Below, piece by piece: positions 44,028 to 53,017 of a stretch of 64,000 bases of DNA. The DNA comes from Streptomyces sp. SN-593. GTDB lineage: Bacteria > Actinomycetota > Actinomycetes > Streptomycetales > Streptomycetaceae. Numbering within the stretch: position 1 is the stretch's first letter; each line of letters begins with the position of its first letter. The position numbers were made by a program, and so were the translations under genes. The notes beneath the pieces are model-generated. The model saw only the letters and a list, made by a program, of their open reading frames with translations, was not told where the DNA came from and did not search any database. Location: contig NZ_AP018365.1 in assembly GCF_016756395.1 (NCBI RefSeq), positions 4,625,001 through 4,689,000 on the forward strand, read 5' to 3'.

Positions 44028-44782
44028 GCGTCAGGTGCTCCATCCGGCCTGCGGCACATTCCGCTCACGCGGACAGCCCACGACCGGTTCAGGGTGAGGG
44101 CATCCGGCCACTGCCTCTTCGGCTGTGTTGCGATGCTAAAACGCGCCCATGCATGTGATGACGGCCATTGCAGTTTGCTCTGCCTGTGGGCCTGGGGCAC
44201 GGCAAGGCTGCCTTGCCTGGCCAGCAACAGTCACGGAGGAAGCTGGGAGCCTTTCAGTAGTTCGTTACTTCATCTGGGGTGAAGCGTTACCAGTGCAGAC
44301 GCCCGCCAGGGGCGTCCGAGCGGAATTTGTGAGGCTGTCTGTGCAAGAGGACGATGAGGAACGCGGCGCAGAGTGGTGGCGGCAGCCAGCCTGGTGGCAG
44401 GTCTGGATCGCCGCGGTTGGCGTTGCTTGCGCTGTGATCAGCGTGATGCGCTGATACATCCACGCAGCTGGTGCGGATTGGCTCTGTACGAGGTGTCCCA
44501 TCCGACTCCGGAGCGCAGCGCTTCCGGGTGGCCCGGGGGTCGCTGTCGTGGATCAGCGTGCGGCTCGTTGTTCCAATGACGCCGTGCGGGAGCCGCTCAC
44601 CGTCGACCGAATCGCCGACGTTCCGCGTTGTCGCCGCTCCTGCGATCTGGCGTGGCCGACGCCGTACGCGGGGTCATGCACGGCTTCCATGGCTCCACAT
44701 GCTCGGGCTCGGCCCAGAAGGCTGGACTACGAACCGGACGCGGCCCCGTGGAGAAGACGGAGCTGAGCAAAAGACACCCCGA
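44028..44782. other. Region after array 2 with only a marginal small ORF
   Basis: About 750 bases. The only protein-like stretch is 44329-44454 (listed separately). The segment 44510-44760 looks like a mosaic of decayed sequence leading into the integrase relic. No RNA gene recognised. Confidence 0.45.
44329..44454 (+). CDS. Possible 41-aa single-pass membrane protein
   Basis: From a GTG at 44329 the frame reads VRLSVQEDDEERGAEWW, then WWQVWIAAVGVACAVISVMR, i.e. an acidic head and a C-terminal hydrophobic segment. GAGCGGA lies upstream at a usable distance. Small proteins of this form are common in Streptomyces, but nothing else supports it. Confidence 0.3.
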   Translation: MRLSVQEDDEERGAEWWRQPAWWQVWIAAVGVACAVISVMR

Positions 44783-45050
44783 CCACCGAGGAGTTGTACC
44801 TGCGCCTCTGCGGCTGCACGTCCTGCCCGGCTTCCGCCGGCGACTTAGCCGCGCGGCGCCCGAACGCACCTTGGGTCGCCGTTTGGTGGGTGACCCGGAG
44901 CCTCCGGGCCGGGAGGCACGCCGTGATGCTGCCAGGCTTCCTCGCCGTGGACGGGCTGCGGCACCTGGAATGGTTCGCGGCGAAGGAACTGTACGGGCTG
45001 CTGTTCGTCGACGAGTGCGGCGCACCGTTCCGCCGCTCGACCGCGGCCGA
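44783..45050 (+). pseudogene. Decayed integrase fragment
   Basis: Segments closely match the integrase at 25042-26196: STEELYLRL, then LPGFLAVDGLRHLEWFAAKE and LLFVDECGAPFRRST. The region encoding residues between about 100 and 255 of the intact protein is deleted, and frames are disrupted. The relic is cut by an IS5-family end fragment. It marks a second, destroyed element of the same family next to CRISPR array 2. Confidence 0.8.
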
Positions 45051-45099
45051 CAGCCCGCCCTACCCGAAACGACTCGAAGATCATTTATGGGACGGCCCT
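45051..45099 (+). mobile_element. 49-base end fragment of the IS5-family element
   Basis: Nearly identical to the reverse complement of 19648-19690 plus a few bases: it ends GGGACGGCCCT followed by TA, as the intact copy does. The transposase and other end are missing, consistent with recombination or deletion involving a former IS copy. Confidence 0.8.
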
Positions 45100-45139
45100 T
45101 AGCGCCCACGCAGGGGGCATCCGCCCAGCCAGCTCACTG

Positions 45140-45865
45140 TCAGTCCTCGACGGGTCCGGGTTCGCCCAGGGCGTGGAGGTGGGTTTCGAAGTCGTGGGTG
45201 AGGCTGGTCAGGACGGCTTTGCCCTTGGCTGCTGTGGCGTGGGAGGGGAAGCCGATGACGCCGGTGTCGGTGTAGGCGCGCATGCCGTGGGTGAGGAGGA
45301 AGGGGCGGTCGGGGGCGGCGTGGTCGGCGGTTTCGTAGCCGGGGCGGACGAGGTCGGGTTCGGCGTGCAGGAGGATCGAGGTCTCTATCTCCCCGGCGTG
45401 CATGCCGTCGTGGGAGTTGGTGGCCAGGCCGGCGTGCTCGCGGGCGCGGGTCCATTCGGCCGCGGTGGGGAAGAGCGTCATGCGGGGTTCGGTGAGGTTG
45501 GCTTCCTGGACGACGTTGGAGAGCACGTAGTTGCCGCCGTGGCCGTTGACCACGACGAGTTTGCGGATGCCGGATGCTTCGAGGGATTGGGCGATGTCGG
45601 TGATCACGGCGTGGAGGGTGCGGGCGCTGATGCTGACGGTGCCGGGCCAGGTGCCGTGTTCGTGGCTGCACGCGATGGTGACCGGTGGGAGCGGCAGGAC
45701 GGGGTAGACGGCGGCGATCTCCCGGACGAGGACGCAGGCGATGGCGGTGTCCGTGACGAGCGGCAGGTGGGAGCCGTGTTGTTCGTAGGAACCGACGGGG
45801 AGGACGGCGACGCGCGGTGCCTGCTGTTGGACGTCGGTGGTGGTCAGGGTGGGGAGCAGGTTCAC
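45140..45865 (-). CDS. Creatininase-family amidohydrolase
   Basis: 241 aa from a GTG at 45865 preceded by GAGGAG. LPVGSYEQHGSHLPLVTD (Glu and His metal ligands), ACSHEHGTWPGTVSI, VVNGHGGN and DGMHAGEIETS are the creatininase metal and active-site motifs. Members hydrolyse cyclic or linear amides; one clade (MftE) trims peptides in mycofactocin synthesis. The substrate here is not evident. No partner gene points to mycofactocin. Confidence 0.9.
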   Translation of the reverse strand: MNLLPTLTTTDVQQQAPRVAVLPVGSYEQHGSHLPLVTDTAIACVLVREIAAVYPVLPLPPVTIACSHEHGTWPGTVSISARTLHAVITDIAQSLEASGIRKLVVVNGHGGNYVLSNVVQEANLTEPRMTLFPTAAEWTRAREHAGLATNSHDGMHAGEIETSILLHAEPDLVRPGYETADHAAPDRPFLLTHGMRAYTDTGVIGFPSHATAAKGKAVLTSLTHDFETHLHALGEPGPVED

Positions 45866-45916
45866 GGTTCTCCTCGCGTACGACTCAGCTGCTGCCCGCA
45901 TCGCGTTCGGTTGGCG

Positions 45917-46393
45917 TCAGTCTCGGGTGGCGCCGTCGGGCCAGATGACGGAGTAGGGCACGCCGGTGCGTTTCGCGTAGGCGACGACGTCGGCGGTGCC
46001 CCCGTAGCCGCGGGCGGGTTGGCCGTCCCAGACGGCCAGGAGGAGGTCGACGACGCCGACGAGGATTTCGCTGCCGGCCTGGTGGGCTTCGGAGGTGGAC
46101 TCCTTGAGCCCGGTGACGTGGACTTCGCAGGCTCGCCGGAGAAGCGCGTCGTAGGTGGAGTGATGGGACTCGGGGAGGTTCTCGCGGTACTCCTCGGCCG
46201 GGATGACGACTTCGATCTGCCCGCCGTGGTCGAGGACCGCTTCCGCGAACCACGCGTCGGGGCCGTCGGCGATGCAGCTGACCCCGATCAGGTCGGTCGG
46301 CGGGTACTGCTCGATCACCGTGGTGAGTGCGGCCCGGACGAGCCGCGCCGCATGGTCCGGCAGCCCGCGGTGGCCGGTGATGCCCAATCGCAC
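45917..46393 (-). CDS. SLOG/Rossmann-like nucleotide-binding protein
   Basis: 158 aa. It opens MRLGITGHRGL, a glycine-rich loop of SLOG/LOG-like folds. ADGPDAWFAEAVLDHGGQIE and VVDLLLAVWDGQPARGYGGT followed by VPYSVIWP fit the rest of the domain. Such proteins bind nucleotides and appear in signalling and conflict contexts; the specific role is unknown. It is upstream of the creatininase gene on the same strand. Confidence 0.65.
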   Translation of the reverse strand: MRLGITGHRGLPDHAARLVRAALTTVIEQYPPTDLIGVSCIADGPDAWFAEAVLDHGGQIEVVIPAEEYRENLPESHHSTYDALLRRACEVHVTGLKESTSEAHQAGSEILVGVVDLLLAVWDGQPARGYGGTADVVAYAKRTGVPYSVIWPDGATRD

Positions 46394-46421
46394 GTTAACC
46401 TGCCCTTACGTTCGTCGCTGA

Positions 46422-46690
46422 TCAGAGGTAGACGCCGTGGAGTCGTTCGTCGAAGTCCCTGACGACCTTCGGCGGGGTGGACGAGGTGTGGGAGCGGCGT
46501 ACGGCTCGGGCCCTCTCCACGATCCGACCGGAACGGTAGCGCACGCCTGTCTCCAACGCCCGGGTTGCGAGGGCGAATGCGCCAGTGGTCCGGCCGGACG
46601 CCAAACGTGCTTGTGCGAGGTCGAGTTGGAGGAGTGCGCGCTGCTTCGCGTGGGTGGAGGCGAGTGCTTCTTCGGCGTCGTCTGAGCCGG
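46422..46690 (-). pseudogene. C-terminal fragment of an XRE/TPR-type regulator
   Basis: The frame reads DDAEEALASTHAKQRALLQ, then ARLASGRTTGAFALATRALE and RVRDF-like VVRDFDERLHGVYL. This is the C-terminal TPR tail found in Streptomyces HTH regulators. No start or HTH domain precedes it; 46738 upstream is the end of a complete regulator in another frame. Probably the leftover of a lost paralogue. Confidence 0.5.
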
Positions 46691-46737
46691 GACTGCACGT
46701 CGAGCAGTCCTTCGGACGGCTTTGCTGTTGTGCGGGA

Positions 46738-47955
46738 TCAGAACTGGATGTGTGCCTTCTTCGCCAGTTTCACGATCCTCGGGTTGCTCCGCTTGTGGGC
46801 GGAGGTAAGGACGCGGAGGACTTCCTGGGAGGTGGGGTGGACCTTCGCCATCTGGGGTGCGAGGGCCCAAGCCTGCTCCAGGTCTGCCAGCGCGCCCTCG
46901 CGGTCGCCCAGGGCGAGCCTGGAGCGGGCGGTGTTCATGTGGAGGGGGCTAGTCCGGGTGGCCGGGAGGGAGGTCCCGTCGCGTACGAGGTCTTCCATGG
47001 TGCTGATGGCGTCCGCGTGACGTCGTAGGTCGCCGCTGGTGGCGATCACGTGGACGGCGGTGTTCTCCGGCCCGAACTGGATGCCGCAGCGCTCGACGTC
47101 CTCGGTGAAGCCCTCCGCCATGGCCCAGGCGCGGGTGATGTGCTGGTCGGCGGTCCTCTTGTCCTGGAGGCGGCCGGCCAGCGTCAGTCCGCGCAGGTGG
47201 AGGATTCCCAGGGCGTAGGAGCGGCCCGGCCCCGTAGTGCTCCCCTCCGCTTGGGTGATCGCGCGGTCCACGACCGCCAGCCCGTCGTCGAACTCGCCGT
47301 GGTTCAGGTAGACGCCGGCTTCGTCCCGGGCAGCCAAAGCCGCGGTGACCGGGTCGGACTGCTGCGCCGCCAGCTTCTGCTTCGTGACAGCGAGATCGGC
47401 CAGCGTCATCCAGCGATGCCGGGCCGCCAGCCAGTACACGGTGGAGTACGCCTCCACGACCAAGGCACAAGCTTCCGGCGTGCCCATCGCATGCGCGTGG
47501 TCCTGCGCCCCGGCGACCAGCCTCGGGAGATCGACGAGGACTTGGTCCAGGTCGGCGCTGTTGCGCGCTTCGCCCATGGAGGCCAGGGCCGCCGCGATCT
47601 CGTCTTCGGTCATCTCGGGCTCGCGGGGCAGGTCGAACCTGCGCACCGCGCTGTTGAGGGCCCTGACGGAGCCGGCGGCGTCGAGGGGGACCGGCGTCGT
47701 GCCGAGTACCTCTTCGAGTGACAGGCTCATCGCGCGTGCGAGGGAGGCCGCGACGCCTTGGGTCAGGGTGCGCTCTCCGCGCTCGATCTTGCCGAGCTGG
47801 GACGTGGACACCCCTGCTGCGGCTGCCAGCCGTGCCTGCCCCCAACCCCGTTCCTTCCGGAGTCGGGACACGTTCGCGCCGGGCCCGGGAACTGCGATGA
47901 CTGATCCCATATCGCCTGTGTCTCTCTGATCGCTTTCCTTCCCTGCCATGGTCAC
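46738..47955 (-). CDS. XRE-family regulator with TPR-like C-terminal region
   Basis: 405 aa from GTG 47955 (ATG 47949 or ATG 47910 are alternatives). The HTH is VSRLRKERGWGQARLAAAAG, then VSTSQLGKIERGERTLTQ, near residues 28-65. The remaining 300 residues are helical repeats (DLAVTKQKLAAQQSDPVTAA, LAVVDRAITQAEGSTT), as in peptide-sensing or quorum-type regulators of Streptomyces. It is divergent from the HATPase gene and probably controls the shared 150-base promoter region. Confidence 0.85.
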   Translation of the reverse strand: MTMAGKESDQRDTGDMGSVIAVPGPGANVSRLRKERGWGQARLAAAAGVSTSQLGKIERGERTLTQGVAASLARAMSLSLEEVLGTTPVPLDAAGSVRALNSAVRRFDLPREPEMTEDEIAAALASMGEARNSADLDQVLVDLPRLVAGAQDHAHAMGTPEACALVVEAYSTVYWLAARHRWMTLADLAVTKQKLAAQQSDPVTAALAARDEAGVYLNHGEFDDGLAVVDRAITQAEGSTTGPGRSYALGILHLRGLTLAGRLQDKRTADQHITRAWAMAEGFTEDVERCGIQFGPENTAVHVIATSGDLRRHADAISTMEDLVRDGTSLPATRTSPLHMNTARSRLALGDREGALADLEQAWALAPQMAKVHPTSQEVLRVLTSAHKRSNPRIVKLAKKAHIQF

Positions 47956-48100
47956 CCACCATCCTTACCCCGCTGTGGGCTTGTGCACTTCTTGTGCACT
48001 TTCGCATGTCGTTTCCGTCGTTGACTGATTACGGAAAGCGGCGTTGTCCCGGTCGATCCGTCGGTCGGGGGCGCCCGAGACGTCCGCGAAAGGTGTGACT

Positions 48101-48817
48101 GTGGCCCCCAGCTTGCGCTTTCACAGTGTGCTGGACCTGGCGTGCGAACAGTCGGCGGTTCGCTGGTCCAGGGAACATGCCAGGGCTGTCTTACGGGAGT
48201 GGGACGTGCGGGGGGACGCTGCGTACGACGCACTCACCATCGTCGCCGAACTGGCTTCCAACGCCGTACGTCACGCGGGCCTCACCACGCGGTCGCCCTC
48301 CGTCGGCTGCGGACAACCGCGGCAGCCGCGGTGCGAATTGACCCTGTGGGTCGTCAACAGCCGTTTGTACATCTCCATGTACGACGAGAGCGCGCACCGG
48401 CCCGTCCTGCGTCCGCTGTCCGCCGACTCCGAGACCGGCAGGGGCCTGCACATGATCAACGGTCTCAGCAACGGCGCGTGGGGATTCCACCCCGCCACGC
48501 GCGGTCCTGGGAAGGTCGTTTGGGCCGCTCTGCGTCTCGAAGCCGGGGTGCCCACGACTGCTCATGCCGCCGGGCGGACCGGTACCGGTGAACGGGGGAA
48601 GTGGGGCGCCGGCTTTCGCGACGACCGCGCCGCGCATCGGTTCCGCCTGAACCGGACGTTTCCCAGATCGCTGTACAAGCTGCGACGGCTCACGTGGCGG
48701 GTGCCGCTGCATCGATCCCCCACAGCGCACGACGCACACCCGCCGTCGCTCCCCCTCCGCTCCAGCGGCCTACCCGCGGATCGCCCAAGTCCGCTGGACG
48801 AACTCCCGTCCCCGTGA
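48101..48817 (+). CDS. HATPase_c (RsbW-like) regulatory protein
   Basis: 238 aa from a GTG at 48101 with GAAAGG at good spacing. DALTIVAELASNAVRHAG carries the N-box Asn and ETGRGLHMINGLSNGAWGFH the G1 box of the GHKL ATPase fold typical of anti-sigma-factor kinases of Streptomyces. The C-terminal 90 residues are Arg/Pro-rich and look disordered. Partner sigma factor or antagonist is not adjacent. Confidence 0.82.
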   Translation: MAPSLRFHSVLDLACEQSAVRWSREHARAVLREWDVRGDAAYDALTIVAELASNAVRHAGLTTRSPSVGCGQPRQPRCELTLWVVNSRLYISMYDESAHRPVLRPLSADSETGRGLHMINGLSNGAWGFHPATRGPGKVVWAALRLEAGVPTTAHAAGRTGTGERGKWGAGFRDDRAAHRFRLNRTFPRSLYKLRRLTWRVPLHRSPTAHDAHPPSLPLRSSGLPADRPSPLDELPSP

Positions 48818-48973
48818 GCGTGGACCTATCCCGCTCTGGTCACGCCGAGTCAAGCAGGCATCCATGCCCCCACCGTTCCCCGCGGGCGTGACGGACTCAC
48901 GGCACCAGCCCGTGGCCTGAACAGGCCCCACCCAACCCCTGTATGCAGCGATGCGACGAAGGAGTCGATTCGG

Positions 48974-49477
48974 ATGCCCAGCCGTCACCCGCGCGGCTTC
49001 GCCTGCGGCCGGCGGATCTTCATGCCGCCCGACCTCGTCACCGCGGTCCTGGGCATGGCCAACAGCGTGCCTCCGGCCTGGGACGGCTTGGTGTACAGCC
49101 CCGACGACGTTGGCACGCTGCTGGTCTGCACGCTCCAGGGCCACCGCGGGCCGGTCCACCACGGTGTGGTGCTGAATCTGCGCGGTCCGGGCACCGGCAC
49201 CGTCTGGGCGGCCTGGCGTGACGGCGTCGAGCCTTGCCTCGCCCTCCTGCTTCCCGACTGCCCGGTCGCCACGGAGGACGGTGGTGAGGCGTGCAGCGAG
49301 TTCGCCGGGCATCCCGGTGCCCATAGCTGGGAGTTGGCCGACCCGGTCCTGCCGCCCGCTCTCGTCGCGCTCTTCGGTCCGCTCCTTGCCGAGCAGGACC
49401 GGCCGCCCGACGGACGCGTGCTCGACGCCGCCACCCGATTCCACCGCCCCACCACGAACAGGAACCCCGCACGATGA
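48974..49477 (+). CDS. Hypothetical protein, 167 aa
   Basis: The ATG at 48974 has AAGGAG about eleven bases upstream. Begins MPSRHPRGFACGRRIFMPPD; contains LVYSPDDVGTLLVCTLQGHR and SEFAGHPGAHSWELADPVLP. No family recognised and no membrane segment. Its end overlaps the start of the DUF6907 gene by four bases, so it belongs to the 48974-51478 operon with the DUF5753 regulator. Confidence 0.7.
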   Translation: MPSRHPRGFACGRRIFMPPDLVTAVLGMANSVPPAWDGLVYSPDDVGTLLVCTLQGHRGPVHHGVVLNLRGPGTGTVWAAWRDGVEPCLALLLPDCPVATEDGGEACSEFAGHPGAHSWELADPVLPPALVALFGPLLAEQDRPPDGRVLDAATRFHRPTTNRNPAR

Positions 49478-49995
49478 ACCCCGCGGTCCCTTCGCCCACT
49501 GCCTTACCTGCCCCCGAGTCCGACGGCACTGCCCGCTCGTTGCGGCAGTGGCTGCTCACCACGACCACCGGAGAGCAGGTCTCCGGGCACCTGCCGCCCT
49601 GGGCCACCGAGGACCCCAGCGAACAGGAGGTGCCAGCGGAGGAGTTGGCCGCGCGGCTTGCGGACGTCTGCCACTACAGGGAGTTCCCCGGGCAGGTCCT
49701 GCGCGCGTACTCGCCCGGCAACTCCAGCGACGCCCCCGAGGAGTTGGAGGTCATGTCCTCCAGCATCACCTGCGCGCCCTACGCCCCGGCTCCCGAACTG
49801 GCCCTCCCGGTTGTCACGGTACGGGTCGCCGGGGAGTACTGGATGACCGACCTCGACCCGACGGGAGTGGCGGACCTGGTCGCGGGCCTGCGCGCGGTGG
49901 CCGACCGACTCGACAGCGTCGTCATCCCCCAGCTCAACACGATCCGCACCGAGTGGACCGCCCACCACACCTCCGGTACGGGGGCCCGCCTGTGA
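49474..49995 (+). CDS. DUF6907-type protein
   Basis: 173 aa. SGHLPPWATEDPSEQEVPAE, CHYREFPGQVLRAYSP, MSSSITCAPYAP, EYWMTDLDPTGVADLVAGLR and ending NTIRTEWTAHH are shared with the proteins at 50909 and 62898. This group is frequent in Streptomyces beside XRE regulators; biochemical role unknown. It overlaps the GTG of the next gene by four bases. Confidence 0.75.
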   Translation: MNPAVPSPTALPAPESDGTARSLRQWLLTTTTGEQVSGHLPPWATEDPSEQEVPAEELAARLADVCHYREFPGQVLRAYSPGNSSDAPEELEVMSSSITCAPYAPAPELALPVVTVRVAGEYWMTDLDPTGVADLVAGLRAVADRLDSVVIPQLNTIRTEWTAHHTSGTGARL

Positions 49996-50873
49996 CTACC
50001 GACACCACGCCCGTCGTGGACCCCGTGACGACCAGCGCTGATCGGCTCGCGGCCTTCCGGGTTGCGATCGCCTCCGGGCAGGTGAGCGCCCGTGCCCTGT
50101 ACGCCCACCACCTCGCGTTCCTGCGCGCGAAGGCCGGCCTCTCCTTGGTCGAGCTGGCCGACCGGTGCCACTACGAGCAGTCCTATCTCCACCGCCTGGA
50201 GACCGGTGGGCGGCTGGGCAACATGCTCGTCGCCGAGACCTTGGACCGCTTCTACGGTACCGGGGAACTGCTCGCGGGACTGTGGTTGCTGGCCAAGCGC
50301 GAAGCGAAACGCGCGGCCGGGGGACTCACCGCCCTGGAAGAGACCGCGACCAGCATCCGCGCATACGCCCTCACCACCGTCCCCGCCCTGCTCCAAACCC
50401 CCGCGTACGCCGAGGAGCAACTCGCCACCACCCACCCGCAGTCACCGGAGGTGTTGGCCGCGCAGCTCAACGTGCTCCGCGAACGCCAAGCCCGCCTCAC
50501 CGAGACCACACCCCATCCGGTCCGCTACCGGGCCGTCCTCGACGAACTCGTCCTCCACCGCGGCGCCCGCAACCAGGCCACCTGGGACGGCCAACTCGAC
50601 CACCTCATCGCCACGGCCCACGAGCCCGCGGTCACCCTCCAACTCCTCCCCCTGCACTCCGGCCCCCACGACCTACGCGGCCCCCTCCAGCTGCTGTCCT
50701 TCCGCGTCGGCACCACCCTCGCGTACGTGCACGGCACCCTCACCGACCAGATCACCGACGACCCCGACGACATCGAAGAGCTCAGCCAGCAGTACGACCA
50801 GGTGCGCGACCTCGCCCTCACCCCCGCCCAGACCATCGAACACCTCCACACCCTGCGCACCAGCACCCGCTGA
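49992..50873 (+). CDS. XRE-family regulator with DUF5753 domain
   Basis: 293 aa from a GTG at 49992. HTH near residues 35-85: HHLAFLRAKAGLSLVELADR, then CHYEQSYLHRLETGGRLGN. The C-terminal DUF5753 includes IRAYALTTVPALLQTPAYAE, RQARLTETTPHPVRYRAVLD and LRGPLQLLSFRVGTTLAYVH. Such regulators come paired with small partner proteins (DUF397 or DUF6907-like), which fits the neighbours. Confidence 0.88.
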   Translation: MTTDTTPVVDPVTTSADRLAAFRVAIASGQVSARALYAHHLAFLRAKAGLSLVELADRCHYEQSYLHRLETGGRLGNMLVAETLDRFYGTGELLAGLWLLAKREAKRAAGGLTALEETATSIRAYALTTVPALLQTPAYAEEQLATTHPQSPEVLAAQLNVLRERQARLTETTPHPVRYRAVLDELVLHRGARNQATWDGQLDHLIATAHEPAVTLQLLPLHSGPHDLRGPLQLLSFRVGTTLAYVHGTLTDQITDDPDDIEELSQQYDQVRDLALTPAQTIEHLHTLRTSTR

Positions 50874-50908
50874 CCAACCAACGCCACCGCGCCCAGGAGC
50901 CGCCGCCC

Positions 50909-51478
50909 ATGAGCCCCACGACCCTGCTCACCAACCCCACCACGACACGGCCCCCCGAACCGGACTCGACCATGACGCCGCCACCGGCGGAACACGCGCC
51001 GTGCACCTGGACGGTCACCACGGTTGAGGGCATCACCCTGACCGGCACGCAGCCCGACTGGTCCATGGACAACCCCAGCGACACCGGCATGACGCTCGCC
51101 CAGGCCATCGACCACCTGCGCGGCTACGCCCACTACACGATGCTGCCCGTCGACCCGGTCCTTCCGCCCGCCATCCTCGACACCGACATCAACGGCACCC
51201 GCGTCCGCGACTCGACCAGCATGATGTTCGCTGCTCAGATCGCCTGCCACCCCTACGCCCCACACCCGCACGAACGGGTCCCCACCGCGAGCCTCACGAT
51301 CGTCGAGGAGTGGGACTTCGAGGGCCTCACCCCCACCGACCTCACCCGCTTCGCCACCCAGATCCGCACCCAGGCCGACTACTTCGAGAACACCGTCCTC
51401 CCCGAACTCATCACCGCCCGCAACGACTGGACCACCCACCATTCGCCTATACCCGATCCGGACCACCCCGCAAGGTGA
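50909..51478 (+). CDS. DUF6907-type protein, 3' end at an IS3-family border
   Basis: 189 aa from the ATG at 50909 with AGGAG upstream. It shares WTVTTVEGITLTGTQPDWSM, MMFAAQIACHPYAP, IVEEWDFEGLTPTDLTRFAT and ARNDWTTHH with the other two DUF6907-type proteins. The TGA stop at 51476 is the first triplet of the IS3-family inverted repeat, so the original last residues were replaced by the insertion; the conserved part is intact and the protein may function. Confidence 0.75.
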   Translation: MSPTTLLTNPTTTRPPEPDSTMTPPPAEHAPCTWTVTTVEGITLTGTQPDWSMDNPSDTGMTLAQAIDHLRGYAHYTMLPVDPVLPPAILDTDINGTRVRDSTSMMFAAQIACHPYAPHPHERVPTASLTIVEEWDFEGLTPTDLTRFATQIRTQADYFENTVLPELITARNDWTTHHSPIPDPDHPAR

Positions 51479-51538
51479 GCTTGCTCCGGTTTGGCGGACA
51501 TTCGAGATCAGGGGTTCGTCCCCGGGAGGATGTCCATC

Positions 51539-51847
51539 ATGGAGAGCATGGGGAAGAAGCCTCGTCGCGCTCGCCGCTCGTTCACGCCGGAGTTCAAGGC
51601 CGAGATCGTTGAGCTGTGTCGCCGTGGCGACCGCTCGATCGGCCAGGTCGCCACGGACTTCGACCTGGTCGAGACCCGGGTGCGTGACTGGGTCCGGCAA
51701 GCAGAAGTCGATGCCGGCGAGCGGGATGGCTTGACCGGCAACGAACGTGACGAGTTGGCCGCGTTGCGGCGGGAGAACCGCCGTCTGCGCGAGGACGTGG
51801 AGGTCCTCAAGCGAGCCACGGCTTTCTTCGCGAAGGAGACCCGGTGA
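51539..51847 (+). CDS. IS3-family transposase OrfA
   Basis: 102 aa from the ATG at 51539. HTH_Tnp_1: RRSFTPEFKAEIVELCRRGD to VETRVRDWVRQAE, then a leucine-zipper helix ELAALRRENRRLREDVEVLK and ending KRATAFFAKETR. Overlaps orfB by four bases. Confidence 0.92.
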   Translation: MESMGKKPRRARRSFTPEFKAEIVELCRRGDRSIGQVATDFDLVETRVRDWVRQAEVDAGERDGLTGNERDELAALRRENRRLREDVEVLKRATAFFAKETR

Positions 51848-52713
51848 ACGTCCACTCGTTCATCGAGGCGGAGGAGCAGGCAGGCCACAGTGTCACACGC
51901 GCATGTGAGCTGCTGAAGGTCTCCCGTGCCGCCTACTACGCCCGCCGTTCAGGCCCCAGCGCCCGCACCTGTGACGATGCTGAGCTGACCGAGAAGATCC
52001 GTGCGGTCCACGCTCGCTCCCGAGGCACCTACGGCTCCCCGCGCGTGAAGGCCGCCCTCAACCGCGATGGCACTGTCTGCGGGCGTCGGCGGGTCGCCAG
52101 ACTGATGCAGCAGGCGGATCTGACCGGGATCACACGCCGACGCCGCCAGCGCACCACCATCCCGGACCCCAAGGCGGCCATCCGCCCAGACCTGGTACTA
52201 CGAGACTTCCAGCCGAACCCTGCCGGCGCTGACACGCTCTGGTGCGGCGACATCACCTACATCCCCACCGACGAGGGCTGGCTCTACCTGGCCACCGTCA
52301 TCGACATCGCCACCCGCCGCGTCGTCGGCTGGGCCACCGCCGACCACCTGCGCACGAGCCTGGTCGCCGACGCCCTCACCACCGCCTGCCGCACCCGCCG
52401 ACCGACCCAGCACGTGGTCTTCCACTCCGACCGCGGCTGTCAATACACCAGCCGCGAACTCGCCTCACTCGCAGGACAGTTGAACGTCCGCCTGTCCGTA
52501 GGGCGCACCGGACAGTGCTGGGACAACGCCCTGGCGGAGTCGTTCTTCTCGACGTTGAAGAACGAACTGCTCAGCCGGCAATCCTGGCCCACCAGAGCAG
52601 CCGCCCACACTGCGATCTTCGAATGGATCGAGAGCTGGTACAACTTGTACCGTCTGCACAGCAGCCTCGGATACCGCAGTCCCGCCGACTACGAGACCAC
52701 TCTCGCAGCCTGA
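51844..52713 (+). CDS. IS3-family transposase OrfB
   Basis: 289 aa from a GTG. It has an HTH_21 region and the rve core: CGDITYIPT (first Asp), HSDRGCQYTS (second Asp), DNALAESFFSTLKNEL (Glu). Complete and apparently functional. Confidence 0.93.
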   Translation: MNVHSFIEAEEQAGHSVTRACELLKVSRAAYYARRSGPSARTCDDAELTEKIRAVHARSRGTYGSPRVKAALNRDGTVCGRRRVARLMQQADLTGITRRRRQRTTIPDPKAAIRPDLVLRDFQPNPAGADTLWCGDITYIPTDEGWLYLATVIDIATRRVVGWATADHLRTSLVADALTTACRTRRPTQHVVFHSDRGCQYTSRELASLAGQLNVRLSVGRTGQCWDNALAESFFSTLKNELLSRQSWPTRAAAHTAIFEWIESWYNLYRLHSSLGYRSPADYETTLAA

Positions 52714-52789
52714 CCAGCGCACAGAAGCTGTCTGTCAAAGCGGAGCAAGCCCAGGGCCAGGTCTGGAGTTCGTCGGGTCGCGTCCCTGG

Positions 52790-53017
52790 AAGTGGTTCGG
52801 CGCGATGCTTACGGGTTGCAGTCGTGGAGCCGCTGAGTCGAGCCGGCACGTTTGCTGCTTTGCGTGGTGGCCGAGAGCGGTAAGACTTCGCGCGGCCGTA
52901 CGCTGTGCGGTGGGGAGTCGACGGCACCTCTCGTCCATTCGATGCCCTAAATGTCGCTTTCTCTGAAGTTGGTTCAGGGCAGCTTGGCCCTCTAGGAAAC
53001 CCGCAGGTCAGTCAGAC
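52790..53017 (+). promoter_or_regulatory. Leader of CRISPR array 3
   Basis: Homologous over about 228 bases to the leader of array 1 (27743-27968), including the same spacing to the first repeat. The homology begins with AGTGGTTCGG, which corresponds to the second half of the TGGTGCGG pair beside the tRNA fragment. No cas genes are nearby. Confidence 0.8.

Larger units (their letters stand above)
51476..52753 (+). mobile_element. IS3-family insertion sequence, second type, about 1278 bp
   Basis: Ends TGAGCTTGCTCCGG (left) and TGGGCTTGCTCCGC (right, reverse complement) form the inverted repeats. No clear target duplication: the left flank is CAAGG and the right flank GGGCC. It encodes orfA and orfB distinct from the copy at 22334-23610. 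It sits between the DUF6907 gene and the leader of CRISPR array 3. Confidence 0.82.

Noticed and set aside
41529..44282. 917-codon frame through array 2
   Set aside because: Same repeat-derived peptide pattern; it coincides exactly with the CRISPR array and is not a gene.
45140..45865. Mycofactocin gene mftE
   Set aside because: The protein is creatininase-family, but no mycofactocin precursor, radical SAM maturase or glycosyltransferase is nearby.
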